A stretch of DNA of 64,000 bases, taken from the NCBI GenBank assembly GCA_025345505.1, contig JANVCC010000076.1, positions 8,429,151 through 8,493,150 of the forward strand, in the 5' to 3' direction. Positions within the stretch are counted from its first letter, which is position 1, and each line of letters starts with the position of its first letter. The notes beneath the pieces were generated by a model. It made no database searches. It was not told the origin of the DNA and saw only the letters and a program-made list of their open reading frames with translations. The translations under genes were made by a program, and so were the position numbers. Shown here in pieces: positions 34,504 through 47,554 of the stretch. This stretch comes from Todiramphus chloris collaris (lineage: Eukaryota > Chordata > Aves > Coraciiformes > Alcedinidae).

Positions 34504-36985
34504 GTAAGAATTCTTATCACTTGGAAGCCTTTCACTTTCTGCACCCCCAGTGTGGTTCACAAGACCCAGCAGTGGCCTTGGTCTGCACACCAGTCCTTGG
34601 CAGTAACTCTAAACATGGGGTGTTCTCACTGCTAGAAGCAGACTCTGCCTGTGAGAACAGGCTGCTGACTTCAGACAGTGCAATTACTTAGAACTGAGCT
34701 GAAAGTAAAATCACTGAACAGAACTAGTTCTGTTCTCACTCAAACTGGGACACCAGCCAAAAGTTGTATCTCTTTATGATGATTTTCTTTATTTGTGAGT
34801 TGTATTTTCAGCCCTTACCTTGTCATTTAGTTTGTTGTTTTGTGGTTTGGGTTTTATCTGTTTGTTTTGGTTTGGGTTTGTTTGCAGTTGTTGGTTTTGG
34901 GTTTTTTGTTTGGTTATTTTTTGGGTGGGTGTTTCCCCCCCAGTTGTTACAATTACTTTAACTTTCTTAACCCTTGGTATTTCCTTTTGGTATTTCAAGG
35001 CACTGACTAAATGGCATTTCTAGCTGCCTGCAGGATGTTCCAGTTACTCCGTATAGTTCATGAAGTCTCTGAAGCTGGATTTTACCTCTTAGCTTATCTC
35101 TCTTACTGTACTTTTGCTCTTGATGGATATGTGGGCTCCAAATCTGGTACTGGATTCTATTGCTTAAGACAGAAAGTGCCTGTTAGTATGGGGCAATTTA
35201 GCCTGTAAGCCCAGAGAACATCATGACAAACAGTGCTGACTACAACACTTTATAGCAAAAATAACTTTCAGCTCCACTTTGATGCTGATGCTGAGCCTGT
35301 CTCTACTCACTGAAACACCAGCATGGCTTTGTGTGAGGAGATTGGCTGTGAGAAATTCCCTCTTCCTTGAAGTTTTTGTTCTGCAGAGCCTGTGGGGAAA
35401 GTAGAGTTCCTCTTGGTGGGTAGTCCATGCCCTGCAGATATCCCTTCATCCCTGGGGCCCTGCCACCTGCACACCCCTGGCCTCCAAATGCTTCTCTGTT
35501 TTGCAGAAAGTAGAATCACAGAATCATAGACTTTTGGGTTGGGTATCTCTGGGGCTTTTCTGTCCCATGGGACCACAGTTATTTCAAATGCTTGAGCAGA
35601 TGAATGTGAGGTTGTCCTTAGTGTCATAGGCTGAGATACTTTGTGGTCAAGTACTTGTCTTTTCTGCTTTGATCCTGTGGAATGGGAGACTGAGAGTTAT
35701 TCCCTTCTCCCTGCCTTCCATGCCTACTGTTGGCTTTCTGAAGAGTTTATACTAGTGAGCCCAGTGCTTACCTGGAGGTGGATGTGTTCATCCTTTGTAG
35801 ACAATCATCCTCGTAACACCAGATCGTTTTCTTGAGCAGAAAGCTGAAGTTTCCTGTTAGCCTGACCTTAGTAGCAGTTCGTTAGCAGCTCCTAGTGTGA
35901 CCATCTTTGGTTTCATCATACCTCATGAGAGGTCTAGCATGAGATTTCTTGGAGATCCACACATGGGAGCAAGGTATGAAGTTCACTGACAAATTTCATT
36001 GTACTTCTCTCTGAAAGAAGCTTTCTTGGTCTGGGTACTTCTGCTAGAAAAGTAAATGAGACTAAGTCACTTCAGGTTGTCGCTCTACTATGTGGTGCTG
36101 TTGATTTAAAAAAATTTTCTGTTGCTTCTTTTTGGCTTTTTTGGGGAGGTTTTTTGTTTGTTAGATTTCCTTTAAGACCCATTCTCACCTGCTGCCAAAG
36201 GCAGTGAAAGAGTTTTACTGGAGCAATGGGAACTTGCCTGTTTTTTATATGTAGGTGTTAAGTGTCTGAAAGGCAGCATCACTGTGAACTGTGGATATAT
36301 TGTGGATATTTACTTTTCCCCAGAACAGGGACTTGAAAGGAGTCACAGACATTGTTTTCACTGCAGAGTCATTCAGATATGTAGCTCTCTTTCTGCAGAC
36401 ACTTAAATTGAGCTGTTAGGTCACATTTCAAACTTGGCAGTGGTAAATCCAGTTTGATGACCAGGGTATGCTCTGGCCACAGCTTCAGGTACACAGGTAA
36501 CTTCCCTAGAAGAACTACATAAGTAAATTAACCTTTATACTTCTCATTAGTGAAAGTGAGAGTGGAGCCTGGCTAAAGGAAGTACTGAGTGCTGGGGTAA
36601 TTCTGCAACATGAGTGCTCAAGTGACCACGGATGTCTTAACTTGGTGTGTTAAACTTAATTATGGGGGCTAATTTTGTTGCTCTGACTTGCAGAGGTCTT
36701 GTAAAAGTTCTGTAAAATACCAGCTGTTGGGTTTTATCTCATAAATGCACCTATACACCGGCACTGGATGTCTGAGAAGACAGTAAGTTCAGTGTGAGGG
36801 GAATCAAGTAGTAGCATGGAAGTGTTTGTCCTGTTTTTTTCCCCTTCATGTGTCTACTTAAAATTACTTTTTTTTTTTTCCAAACTTGCTGGTCATAAAT
36901 TGTTGTGATGTTTGACAAATGATGCAATTCTTTAATTAGTATACAAACTTGGCTGTTCTTATGCCTCCTGTTTTTTCTGTTGCAG
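34504..36985 (+). other. HSD17B12: HSD17B12 intron 2 (2.5 kb)
   Basis: GTAAGA to TTGCAG. Contains a T/G-rich tract at 34825-34935 and a weak reversed CR1 tail at about 35512-35560 (cacagaatcatagacttttg). Nothing else is recognisable. Confidence 0.9.
34825..34935 (+). repeat. T/G-rich tract
   Basis: About 110 bp of almost only T and G, with repeated gttttg and ggtttgggtt units, ending in a short C run. Confidence 0.65.
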
Positions 36986-37061
36986 TTAGCAAGACGTGGG
37001 ATGAAGGTGGTTCTTATCAGCAGATCAAAAGAAAAACTGGACCAAGTTGCTAGTGAAATAA
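36986..37061 (+). CDS. HSD17B12: HSD17B12 exon 3 (residues 75-99 plus first base of codon 100)
   Basis: A 76-nt exon. It encodes LARRGMKVVLISRSKEKLDQ and then VASEI, the second beta strand and following helix of the Rossmann fold. The ISRS segment places Arg87 where SDR enzymes contact the 2'-phosphate of NADPH, fitting the known cofactor preference. The acceptor is a pyrimidine tract with TTGCAG; the donor is ATAA|GTGAGT at 37062, phase 1. The GMKVVLISRS core agrees closely with known vertebrate HSD17B12. Confidence 0.95.
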
Positions 37062-38404
37062 GTGAGTTGAAAACTTCTTCCCTAAACTTCCCAGGCATGC
37101 TTATAAATAAATGCAATTGCATGTGAATTCTATATGTGCTAATACATAGACAGCTCTAATTTTGAAAAAGGATTGCTTTTGTGCACAGTGCAAATGTTAC
37201 AGCTGTAAGTGGTAAAGGCCTTGCAGATTAACTTTGCAGATGCTGATATTGAACTTATGAGAACAACAGGGCTTAATTCTGGAATAAGTGCTTCTGAAAT
37301 GGTTAGTCTTCCCTAAGAATGGGTTACCAGGTGAGATGGAAATACCACCTATCCCCAAAGGGATCGTAATAAGGTGAAAAAATATGTAGTCATTGCTCCA
37401 TCTGAATATCCCCTCAGCTTGAAGCAAGTTTTATTTCACGGCCATCGGGTGACTTGTAACTCACGGTTGTTGAAAATACATTTCTTACGTTAGTCGTTGT
37501 ATTACTAAGTATACCAATTCATTGTGGGTAGCTTCCCCCTCTCTCCTTCCTCTCTCTTTTTTTTTCTTTTTTGAGGAGATGTGTGTTTGGATAAACTACT
37601 CAATGATCAGATTAGAAATCTGGAAGTTCTTCTGCGGTGACGAGTGTGGACAGTCATAGGAATATAGTGAATGAGTTAACGTATTTAAGAAGCTGTATTA
37701 GGGATTGTTTCTTTGCCAAGTGTGTAGTAAACTGCTGTAATACAAAAAAAAAAAAAATGAGAGCAACTGAAGTATTCCAGTTGCAAATGTGAAATGGATA
37801 TTTGGACGCGATCACTTAGGAGAAAGCTTTCTTCTGCCTCACGCTGACAAATGATTTTCTGATCAGAGCAAAGTATAGCCATAACACATGAGAATTCCTC
37901 TTGTAATCTGTATCTCTTTTTTATTAAGGCAGATTTCATGCAAGGCTATTTAGTTTGCATGGAGTATGTCAAGATAAAGTGAGAAATGGAGTCTGGTGTG
38001 TAGAGGTTTTTGATCAGCAGGCCTACTATAAAGCAGGTTTCTCTGTTTTCTAGACAGACAAGTCTTCCTTTAGGTATGTTTAGGTGGTAGAAAATGTTCC
38101 TTCTTAAAGCCAAGGGGCCATTGAGTCCTGTGGTCTGCTGCTTTAGAACTAATTGGCATTTTTCATTTGTATCCTGCACGTAAGGGTGTCACTGCAGTGT
38201 CCAGATGTATCCGCAGTACTCTGGTCCATGCGGTCACAGTGTAGATGTGACAGTACAGGTGTCACTGCTCAGGTCACCTGTGTGAGTACTGGAGCTTCCT
38301 GCAAATACTTAAAGAAGTTGCCACAAGGTAGATTTTTCGGTGGTTCACTGCAGTGGGGTGGATGATGGTTTGCTGGGGGATTGGGATAGTCTGCACAAGC
38401 AAGT

Positions 38405-39252
38405 CTTGAGTCGCGCTATCAGATCCTGCCAGCTGGACAGATTTTTCTTGTGTTCAGACTCGTGTGACATGGACAGGATGGAGAGTTGGGCAGAGGAAAA
38501 CCTAATGAAGTTCAGCAAGACCAAGGGTAGGGTCCTTGCGCTTGGGGAGGAATAACCCCCTGCAACAGTTCAGGTGACCTCCTGGAAAGCAGCTCTGCAG
38601 AGAAGGACCTGGGTGTCCTGGTGGACAAGTTGCCTGTGAGCCAGCAACATGCCCTTGTGGCCAAGAAGCTCAATGGCATCCTAGGGCACATTGAGAAGAG
38701 TGCAGCCAGCATCTCGAGGGAGATCCTCTTCCCATTCTACTCTGCCTTAGGGGAGGCCACATCTGGAGTATTGTGTCCAGTTATGGGCTCCCCAGTTCCA
38801 GAAAGACAAAGAACTACTAGAGTGTGTCCAGTGGAAACCCCAAAGATGTGGAGAGGACCAGACCATCTCTCTTACGAAGAAAGGCTGAGAGCCCTGGGAC
38901 TGTTTAGCTTGGAGAAAAAAAGACAGAGTGTATCTGATCAATATCTAAAGGGTGGAGAGGCAAGAGGATAGGGACAGTCAGTGGAGCCCAGCAACAGGAC
39001 AAGGGGCAACAGACACAAACTGGAACTCGGGAGGCTCCATCTGCACAGGAAGAAAAACTTCTTTGCTGTGAGGGTGGCAGAGCCTGGCCGTGGCTGCCCA
39101 GAGAGGCTGTGGAGTCTCCTTCTCTGGAGAGATTCCAAACCTGCCTGGACAATGTGATCCTGGGCTCCCTGTTCTGGGTGACCCTGTTGGAGTGGGGGGG
39201 TTGGACAAGATGATCTCCAGAGGTCCCTTCCAAACCCCACCCTTCTGTGATA
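38405..39252 (+). repeat. CR1 LINE fragment (lineage B), about 850 bp, sense, with decayed reverse-transcriptase end
   Basis: One of the two longest CR1s in the window (with 47555). Its 5' part still translates in pieces to the C-terminal end of the CR1 ORF2 polyprotein (LMKFSKTKGRVLALG, then HALVAKKLNGILGHIEKS, then LSYEERLRALGLFSLEKK), interrupted by stops and frame changes, so it is non-coding now. It ends with 'gatctccagaggtcccttcc' and 'ccttctgtgata'. Confidence 0.9.
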
Positions 39253-40568
39253 CAAGAAGGGAATGGTATGTTGTGCCAAACCCAGAAATGGTCCTTTTCC
39301 ATTTCCTAGGCAGGTGAGTTTTACAGCTTTCCTTGGCTTTCTTGGTAACAAGATAATGAGGAACATACTGATGCAGACCTGATGCTGTCTGTTGTGCTTC
39401 TGCTGATGCTGACCATTGTGACCTACTGCCTCAAGTGGCCAATGCCCCCTATGGCAAGTGTATCCCCTGCAGATACTTGGCTGCACCTACACTGGAACAC
39501 TTTGCCCCTTAATCTCTGCTCTGTTAGTTGTTTATCCTCCCCCACTGTGCCCTGGTAAATCCTCTTCACGTCTTGGGGTTGGCAAATAAGAAAACTTGCA
39601 TTTAATAGAGGAGGCTGAAATACAGGCACTTGCTGAGGAAGGGGACATCATCTTCTTGATCTTCTTGCACAGAAATGACAAGATTCACTTTCTTGAGCTG
39701 AACTTAAAGATTAACTGAATCTGGCAGTTATTTTGACCTTTTGTGATCCATTTCAAGGTAAATTAGCATGTTAGCAGCCTTCCATCATCTGAGCCAGGTT
39801 CAGCTTGACATACTTGAAACCCCCCCCTGTGTATCCTGGACTTGACAAAATGGCTTCAAATACTTTTGTGCTTGTTTTGATGCACTGAAGCCACCTGTCA
39901 CATAAAGTTGTAGCATACGGGTCTTTGCTTATAAATGAGCTCTTGGTTTTCATCTCCAAAGAAAGCTTCCCTTGGATGAAATGAAGAAAGTTCCCATGGT
40001 TTTGCTTCAGATGGCTAAAGGAGCAGTTGTCAGACACTGTAGAGAGCTGAGAGAGGATTCAAGCTGACTTAGTTTTTATTAATTTATCAATAAATGATAC
40101 AGATGAATGCAGAATACAATCAGTAGAGCATATAAAAGACACAGCATTTGGGCAAAAGGGAGATTATTTTTAAATGTGTGGGGTTTTGTTTTGTTTTCTT
40201 TAAGAAGCATCCTGCTTCTGTACTTTGGGGTTGTTCCCCACCCCACACCCCCATCTTAGTACCTCTCTTTTATCATTTTCTCTTGCATTTTTATCAGTGA
40301 AATTTTGCTTAGATTAATTTGAAGAAAATGAGCAGAATGCTTAAGAGAGAACCACTGCAGAGTGCAGTCCAAGAACTACTTCACCATTTAGGAACCAAAA
40401 AGGTAGGATGAGCAGGTGACTAGTGACCTCCTTGCAAAAGGACTGTTTACCTATCAACTGTCAGCATGTGGAGTAATAGAGCACGTTGCCATAGATGCTT
40501 TTCTGGATGAAAACCAGTTTAAGAAAGTGTAGCAGTGGGTGTCATGGATTCTGCAGAGCAGTAAGAAT

Positions 40569-40710
40569 GTGGTGGGTTGGGAAGGACCTTTCAAGGCAGT
40601 CTAGTCCAACCACCCTGCAGTGAGCAGGGGCATCTGCAACTACAGCAGGTTGCTCAGAGCCCATTCCAACCTTACCTGGGATGGTTCCAGGGATGGAACA
40701 TACCAACTAC
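40569..40710 (-). repeat. CR1 3' tail (lineage A), antisense
   Basis: Reversed lineage-A tail: 'tgcaactacagcaggttgct', 'cctgggatggttccagggat'. The only lineage-A copy on the minus strand; it faces the next copy. Confidence 0.8.
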
Positions 40711-40794
40711 TAAAAGGTACTGAGTTAAGTCACCTGCCCTGTTGATCCAATTGAGGAGCCTGTAAAAGATTAAGAGTTAAGACACCATTAGACC

Positions 40795-41125
40795 TTGTGG
40801 CCTTTCGTTACTTAAAGGAGACTATAAGAAAGGTGAGGACAGACTTTTCAGCAGGGCCTGTTGTGATGGGACAAGGGGTGATCGTTTTAAACTCAGAGGG
40901 AGATTTAGTGTAGAGTGAAGGAAGAAATATTTGATGCTGAGGGTAATGAGACCCTGGCCCAGATTGCCCAGAGAGGTGATGGTTGCCCCATCCCTGGAAC
41001 TGTTCCACGTGAGGTTGGAAGGGGATCTGAGCAACCTGCTCTAGCTGCAGATGTCCCTGCTCCCTGCAGGGGGTTGGACTAGATGGACTTTAAGGGTCCT
41101 TTACAACTGAAACTGTTCTGTTCTG
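40795..41125 (+). repeat. CR1 3' fragment (lineage A), sense
   Basis: 'ggcctttcgttacttaaagg' through 'ggtgatcgttttaaactcag' to 'actgttctgttctgttactt'. Its last 100 bp are the inverted partner of 40607-40697. Confidence 0.85.
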
Positions 41126-42135
41126 TTACTTGATGGCACAAGGAAAGGTCTGGATGACGCAATCAGTGCTGTCCTCCTTCTACCATGTAATTGGATGAAT
41201 GCATATTTTAGTTTCTTGCCACTTTTTTAGCAGGTTCAGTTCCATTACACGGAGCCCTTTTTAGCTGTCAAAGCTGTAAAAATCCCCGGTTGACTTCTCT
41301 GAGGAAATGGTGATAGTTGCTTACATGGGTTTGTTCAGGAATATGTTGGGGTGAAGATGATACTTAATGCTAGTTAGTAACCCCTGATAAAGGAAACTCA
41401 GTTGACCTGTTTTTCACAAATTGGTCAGAAAAAAAATTCCATGAATATGAAAATTTAAAAAAAAGTGTAACTAATAGATACAAGTGGAACTCCTTAAGCA
41501 TGTGCAACGCTTCCAGTGCTGGACTGTATACTCCTGCTTTATGCATTAGATGTGGGCTAATTAACAGTGTATTTTTCCCTTGCAAGTAACACTTTGGAGG
41601 ACCTTGAAAACTGTGCTTTTAAGTGCCTGTCTTTTGACTACAGTAAACAATTCTCTGTGGATGCTGAATGCAGATGAAACTCTCAGTGACATAAAAAATA
41701 ATGTGGAATTAGCCTAGGAGCTTGTTTCACTTTTAAAATTTGTTTAACTGACCCTGGAGTAACTGTCTTAAGTGTTTTCAAATTGATGTGAGAGTAAGGG
41801 CACAATTTTTTTTTTTTCTCTTCATCCATTCTTCATGCTGCCTTTCAGTATCTGTAAGGGACTCTTAAAATTCTTCTTACCGAGTAATCATGTTGGTCAT
41901 TCTGGAATTCACTCTGTTGAACTTAAACCTGAAAAAAACCAAAACCAGTAATGATTTAAAACCAAAACTTTTCTAATAATTATGGGGCTGGAGAATTTAG
42001 ACTTGTACTTACAAAAAGTGATGAAAAATTCACGTTTACCTGTATATACATATGAAGTGCAGACGTCACAGGACGTTAAGGAAAAGTAAAGATTACAGGA
42101 AATACTGGAAACAGTCTGTATGCCCTTCCTGAAAT

Positions 42136-42412
42136 CACAGAATTCTTTTGGTTGGAAGAAACCTTCAAGATCGTCGAGTCCAACTGCTAACCCAGCACTG
42201 CCAGGTCACCACTAAACCGTGTCCCTCAGCACCACATCTCTAGGGCTTTGAAACCTCTCCATGGATGAGGACTCGGTCACTGCCCTCGGCAGCCTGAGAC
42301 AGCCCTTGACAATCTTTGTGGGGCACACATTGTTCTTCGTGTCCAACCTAAACCTCCCCTGGCACAACTTGAGGCCATTTCCTCTTGTCCTATGTCTTGT
42401 TAGTAGATGAAA
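42136..42412 (-). repeat. CR1 3' fragment (lineage C), antisense
   Basis: 'cacagaattcttttggttgg' to 'acaacttgaggccatttcct', the same lineage and orientation as 720-1200. Confidence 0.85.
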
Positions 42413-43929
42413 AATAGCTTTCTTCATGCTGTGTAACATCCATGAATATAAAAAACAGCCTTGGAGGGGGTTGAAAATAGTGTCAGGGAAAGAGAGAAAC
42501 AATTGGAGTTTGAGCTGCTGCCTGTCACACCACAAGGACCTTCCTACATTTGGTGTTGTGCTTATCTCTGAAACGGGTTCGGATTGGGTCCGACCAAAAC
42601 CCTTGTGCAGCTTTAGCCATAGTGGATATTTTGAGGTAGTGATGAGGAAAATCACCCACAGTAGTGGGGAAAAAACACCCAAACTGATGCTGCTCTTGGT
42701 AAGCATGACTCTGTACCTTCCTGAGGCTGGTTGCACATCTGGTGTCTGTCAGGGTCCCTCGTGCCTGGCCATCCTGGTGTGCTGGAGTGAGAGGGTTGTG
42801 CATGGGGATCATCAAAGCTCCCTGCCTGACATAACGGTGACATTTGGAAACACTGCGATGCTTTGACTGTGCAGCCCCTGCACCTGAATTTCCAGACAGC
42901 TTGGTTTGGGGCCTTTAGTTAGCTTCATAGTTAGGATGAGCTTGATTCAGGAAAGCTTAACATTGTTGAGTGTAATATTTGTGTGAAAGGGCTTATTGAT
43001 TGATCCTTTTTTCTGACTTGGTGAGTCTATCTTGGAAACTGTGATGGATTTTGGTATAATGGGGGTCAGAAGGGAGCAAATGGAGGCAAGGATTAATAAA
43101 GTGTTTTCTTCCTGTGTTTTGTAGTAACAAGTACTACTTCTACATGTGAAAAACTTAAATGGCTCCTGTGGCTCGAAGGTCTGGGGGCTTTGGCTTAGAG
43201 ATCCATGTTCTGCTTTGTTGTCTTGGAAAGCTGAGAAGTTGACTTGGGGATGTGTGTGTATATTGACCCTTAAAACCCTTTATTTGAATTTTAATATTTT
43301 CTGGTGTTTTCGGGGTCGATTCTATACTTCTGTGTGATAAGTTCTTTAAAACTTCGTAATTGGAACACATTAAAATGTGTGTGGCATAAGAGTCCAGAGC
43401 TTTTGCTCCAGATGGCCTTTTCTCCATGCTACTGTGCTCTGTTTCTACCTGTGCTACTGGGATCTGATCCCTGAAGACCATTGCAGGTTCTCCAGGGTTT
43501 CTGCTCTTTTGGCTCCTCAGTATCCATGTGCTCCTCTAGTAATTTTGTATTTCACTGTAACTGGTATGGGAAGAGTGGGGAGGAGGAGGTTTGTATCTCA
43601 TTTTTCATCTTTTTCAATATTTTGGACTTAAATGGGTAGCTTAGAAGTGTAATTAACAGCTGGTTGCTGTTCTGCTGAAAGGCAAAGCTCATCTCATGTA
43701 TTAAGTCCCTGCAAAAAAAGCCAGTTCTTGTTATACTCAGCTGATTTTAACATGCTTCTATATGGTGAATAATACCAGGGTGTGATAATAATCTGCTGTC
43801 ACCAGTCTGAAAAATATTTGGTTTTTCTGGAAAACAGATTCCATTCATCCATGACAGTCAGAAGTGACACTTCTGTGAGCTTCCCAAGTCCCAGACTGGC
43901 TACATTCACAAAATGGATGTCTCTCCCTT

Positions 43930-44055
43930 AAACAAACAAATGAACTTCCCCCCCTAAAACACCCACCCCCCCAAAAAAAAAACCACAAAAGAAAAAAACC
44001 CAAACAAAATTAAAAAATCCCTCACAAAATGAAACAAAAAAACCCAAACCAAAGA
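43930..44055 (+). repeat. A/C-rich low-complexity tract
   Basis: Runs of A with C interruptions (ccccccaaaaaaaaaacc and similar). It reverses the usual T/G-rich composition seen elsewhere on this strand. Confidence 0.75.
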
Positions 44056-45289
44056 GCTATCTGCAGTCTTAAATTCTTCATCTCTGTCCTGCATAGAGTA
44101 CTAAAAAAAGAAAAAGCAAGCCGACAGTAAAAAGCAGGTTTTCGTGTTTTGCTTTCATCTCTTGGCTTCTTACCCTTTACTGAAAGGTTACAAACTCTCT
44201 GGAGACTGGATACTAGATATGGGTGAGTTTTGCCACTGCAGTGACACTGGAAAGATGACAACTTTATTTGTTGATGGAGTTGAATCTCCTTAGTTAAAGA
44301 AATTTACCCCCCTCCAGTATGATGAGGATTGGGAGAGCTAATTTTTCTGTTGCTTCACTTTCATCTCTGGCCATCCTGAAGCTAAAGACCAAGTGAGTCT
44401 TACCACATCACTGCGATGGCAATATCGATACGGGGCTCTGAATGTAAAGCAATGAGATGCTTCAGTTGTAGCAAGAAGGTTTTTTTTGGTGCTTCTCCTG
44501 AGCTTGAAATCTCTGTTCCCAGTACCTGCTGGTGATGTGGGCCTCTATCCTGAACCTCTCTCTCCACTGGAAAGTTGGCTGGATTTGTTTCAACATCCTT
44601 GGTGCAGATTCAAGCTGCTGTAGCCAATCACTTTGGTACAAAGTCTTGTTGGGAAACAGGAGAACTGTAAGATCACTGACCCTAATGACATTAGTACTTG
44701 CACCACCTCTTCCAGAGACCCCTTTAGTGCTGACACTGCCTCTATCCTGCAAGTTGAGCTGCTTCTCCTCACCACCGGGCTAGTGTCTGTGTGCTTTCTC
44801 ATCGATGTATGCAAGATTACTCCTCTGGGAGAGCCTTCTTTCAAGCTCAGTCTATCTGTGCCTGAAAACTTCACTTCAGCGTTTTCTTAGCCTGTCAACC
44901 AAGATTTCAGGGTAGGGGAGCTGCTGCTTTAACTTCTTTGCAAGCTTCCAAAAAAAAATAAATATACCATCTTCCTTGAGTATTATTGTCTTCTCTTCCC
45001 CAGAGTGGTGCAGCACCTTTTGCTTACACTCTTGCTGGCTACAAACTTAACTTCCTTTGGCATCTGGAGATGCTCTTTCTATTGTCAGGTAGAACTGAAG
45101 GTTCTTCTCTGGGCCTCTTAGGCTTAATCTGCTCTTCAGCAGCCTTTGTTCTTGCATTTCTAAGTAAACACTAACGTCATATCTGTTCAAGAGTAGATAT
45201 TCTTTTCCTGTGAACTACTGATGACTTAAGTTGTGTATGAACATGTGAATATGGCAGATCAAAAACCTACTATCAGACTGAGCAATTGG

Positions 45290-45897
45290 AATGGATCCAG
45301 GAACACACTGTGCAGAGGGATCTGGGAGTCCTGGTGGACAAGTTGTCCATGAGCAGCAACATTCCTTCATAGCCAATAAGACCAATGGTATCTTGGGGTG
45401 CATTCAGAAGAGTACGGCCAAAAGGTCAAGACGTCAAAGAGAGGCGTCAAGAGAAGACGTCAAGAGAGACTGAAGGGTCCAGTGAAGGCTATGAAGATGC
45501 CAAGGGGACTAGAGCCTCTCTGTGCTGAGGAAAGGCTGGGAGCCCTGGGGCTGTTTAGCTGGAGAAGAGAAGACAGAGGGGATCTGATCAATGCTCATCA
45601 ATAGCTAAAGGGCAGGGTCAAGAGGATGGGGCCAGACTCTTTCCAGTGGTGCCCAGCGACAGGGGCAATGGGCACGAACTGGAACCCAGGAGGTTTCATC
45701 TGAACAGGAGGAAAAAATTCTTTGCTGTGAGGGTGGCAGAGCCTGGCCCAGGCTGCCCAGGGAGGTTGTGGAGTCTCCTTCTCTGGAGAGATTCCAGACT
45801 TGCCTGAACAGTGTGATCCTGGTGACCCTGCTGGAGCCAGGGGGGTTGGATGAGATAATCTCCAGAGGTCTCTTCCATCTCTTTCTGTGAGTCTGTG
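45290..45897 (+). repeat. CR1 LINE fragment (lineage B), sense, internally rearranged
   Basis: Begins in the reverse-transcriptase C-terminal region (gtcctggtggacaagttgtc), then loses part of the CR1 body, with a 13-bp tandem repeat in its place, and resumes to a proper 3' end (gataatctccagaggtctct, tctgtgagtctgtg). Confidence 0.85.
45432..45470 (+). repeat. 13-bp tandem repeat, 3 copies, inside a CR1
   Basis: cgtcaa recurs at 45432, 45445 and 45458, each followed by an A/G-only stretch, giving an exact 13-bp period. Confidence 0.8.
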
Positions 45898-46504
45898 TTG
45901 GTTGAAATTTGAGTTCACTTTTGAACCTGCAAAGAGCAGAAAAAGATGGCAGCAGTGTAGTAGTGTGTGTGCTGAAAATGTGTAAGGAGTTGTAGTGTCT
46001 GGGCAAACAGCTGCAGGAAGAGTTGGCTGAAGGCCACCAGGGTAGATATACCCAGCTCAGGAAGTTTCTAAGCAACAAACTCTTGGAGCTTGGGATAACA
46101 AATCAAGGAAGCGTTACTATGTGCTTTCCTTACTCTTCATACTGTTTTTCTCTTTATCTGCCACACCATGCTAAATACTTTTAAGCAGCCTGTCCAGAAG
46201 TTCAGCTTTACATGTCGTCATTCTTCTTTTGAGTAGTGGCACCTTAACCAAGTTTGAGACGCTTCTTAGAGTCCTCTTCTGAGAATGCCAAAGACAGTGT
46301 TTTCTTCAGGGGATTATTCATAAAAGCATTTGTATTTCTGATGGGGTGTGTGTCAAGAACATGGTTGAATAGCCCATTTGCTTCCAGACCATCTCATCCT
46401 GCATTGTGCAGGAACATGTAGAATGGGAACATGCCTCAGGAGGTTAGTTCTTTAGCACCTGTGCAAAAAGTGACACTTTCCTCAGTTGTATTATGTTCAC
46501 CTTC

Positions 46505-46555
46505 TAATATGTGTGTTTGTTGTGGGTTTTTTCTTGGTTTTTTGGTCTTTTTTTT
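46505..46555 (+). repeat. T/G-rich tract
   Basis: tgtgtgtttgttgtgggttt followed by ttggttttttgg-type runs. Confidence 0.5.
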
Positions 46556-47554
46556 ATACACCTGTAGTTTGCATGACAACTGTTTTTCTATAGGTATTGG
46601 TCTGGGACATGCTTGTGCTTCTGCAGCCTGACCTTGTTCTCAGGTTCTGTCTGGATCTTCAAAAGAATCCACCTCAATGTCTTTTACAAAAGATTGCTTC
46701 CCATTTTTGTTTTGTACAACATTTGTACCATCCTGTTCTGTCAGCATTAGGCCTCGGCTTGCTTGACTTTCCCACAGTTGTGAAGATGTTTTGTGGAGGA
46801 TTTGTTTGTGGTCAACGACTGTTTTCAAATGATGGTGCAGTTGTGGAAGATCATGTCTGCTTTTATTAGATTACCAGGATACTGTTGTGCATAGTTGGTC
46901 TCCTGCTGAATTACAGGAAGTTTTGGCTAAAGGTCATACAGGCCCTGTAAATTAACTGGACATGTGCAAATTTAGGTTAAAACCTATTTGTAGGGTCAAT
47001 CCTGATCTCACCTGAGATTTCTAGTGAAAGATTATTAAAACACTGTTATGTCCAAGTTGAGAAATGTGAAGGAAATCTGCTGAACTTCCTTTTCCAGCAG
47101 AAAGCTTCATGAAGGAGCTTCAGGTTTTTCCTCTTGGCCAGCAAGAGCCCAGTCACTGCTAGATAACCTGGATTAGGTCAGTCTGCTTGCTGCTTCTCTA
47201 CTACACTTACATCTGAGGTTTTTTGGCAGGTAAAACAATGATGTGTGTTACTCTCTTTTCTAGCCCACCTGTTTCAGAACATCTTAATCCTTCTTAAGAT
47301 CAAGGAAATTTGCTTTTGCATTGTTCATACAGTGTAGAGCTCAGTGCAGAGCACGTGTTCCTCTCTGCACTTTGCGCTCCAACTACTAGGATGAGCTTAC
47401 GCAGAAGTGACTTAATGGTACTTGTGTCATCATTTGACGTGGAACCATTTTATCAGATGTATTTAGTAGGCTTTTCCCTGATGTAGAGGATTTTCTGCCC
47501 TATTGCAGGTTCCAGGGTATCTGGATGTTGGCGTGAAATGATGTGGAAAAGAGG

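Noticed and set aside
38621..38971. 116-codon frame resembling a reverse-transcriptase C terminus
   Set aside because: It is part of a decayed CR1, with stops and frameshifts on both sides; annotated as repeat instead of gene.
43930..44055. A-rich tract as a processed pseudogene poly-A tail
   Set aside because: C interruptions throughout and no gene-like sequence upstream; simple low-complexity DNA is the better reading.
45398..46078. Frames on both strands across 45.4-46.1 kb
   Set aside because: All fall within or run off the CR1 at 45290-45897.
46597..46869. 90-codon hydrophobic frame in intron 3
   Set aside because: No recognisable family, no splice-supported context; T-rich intron sequence gives Leu/Phe/Val-rich chance frames.
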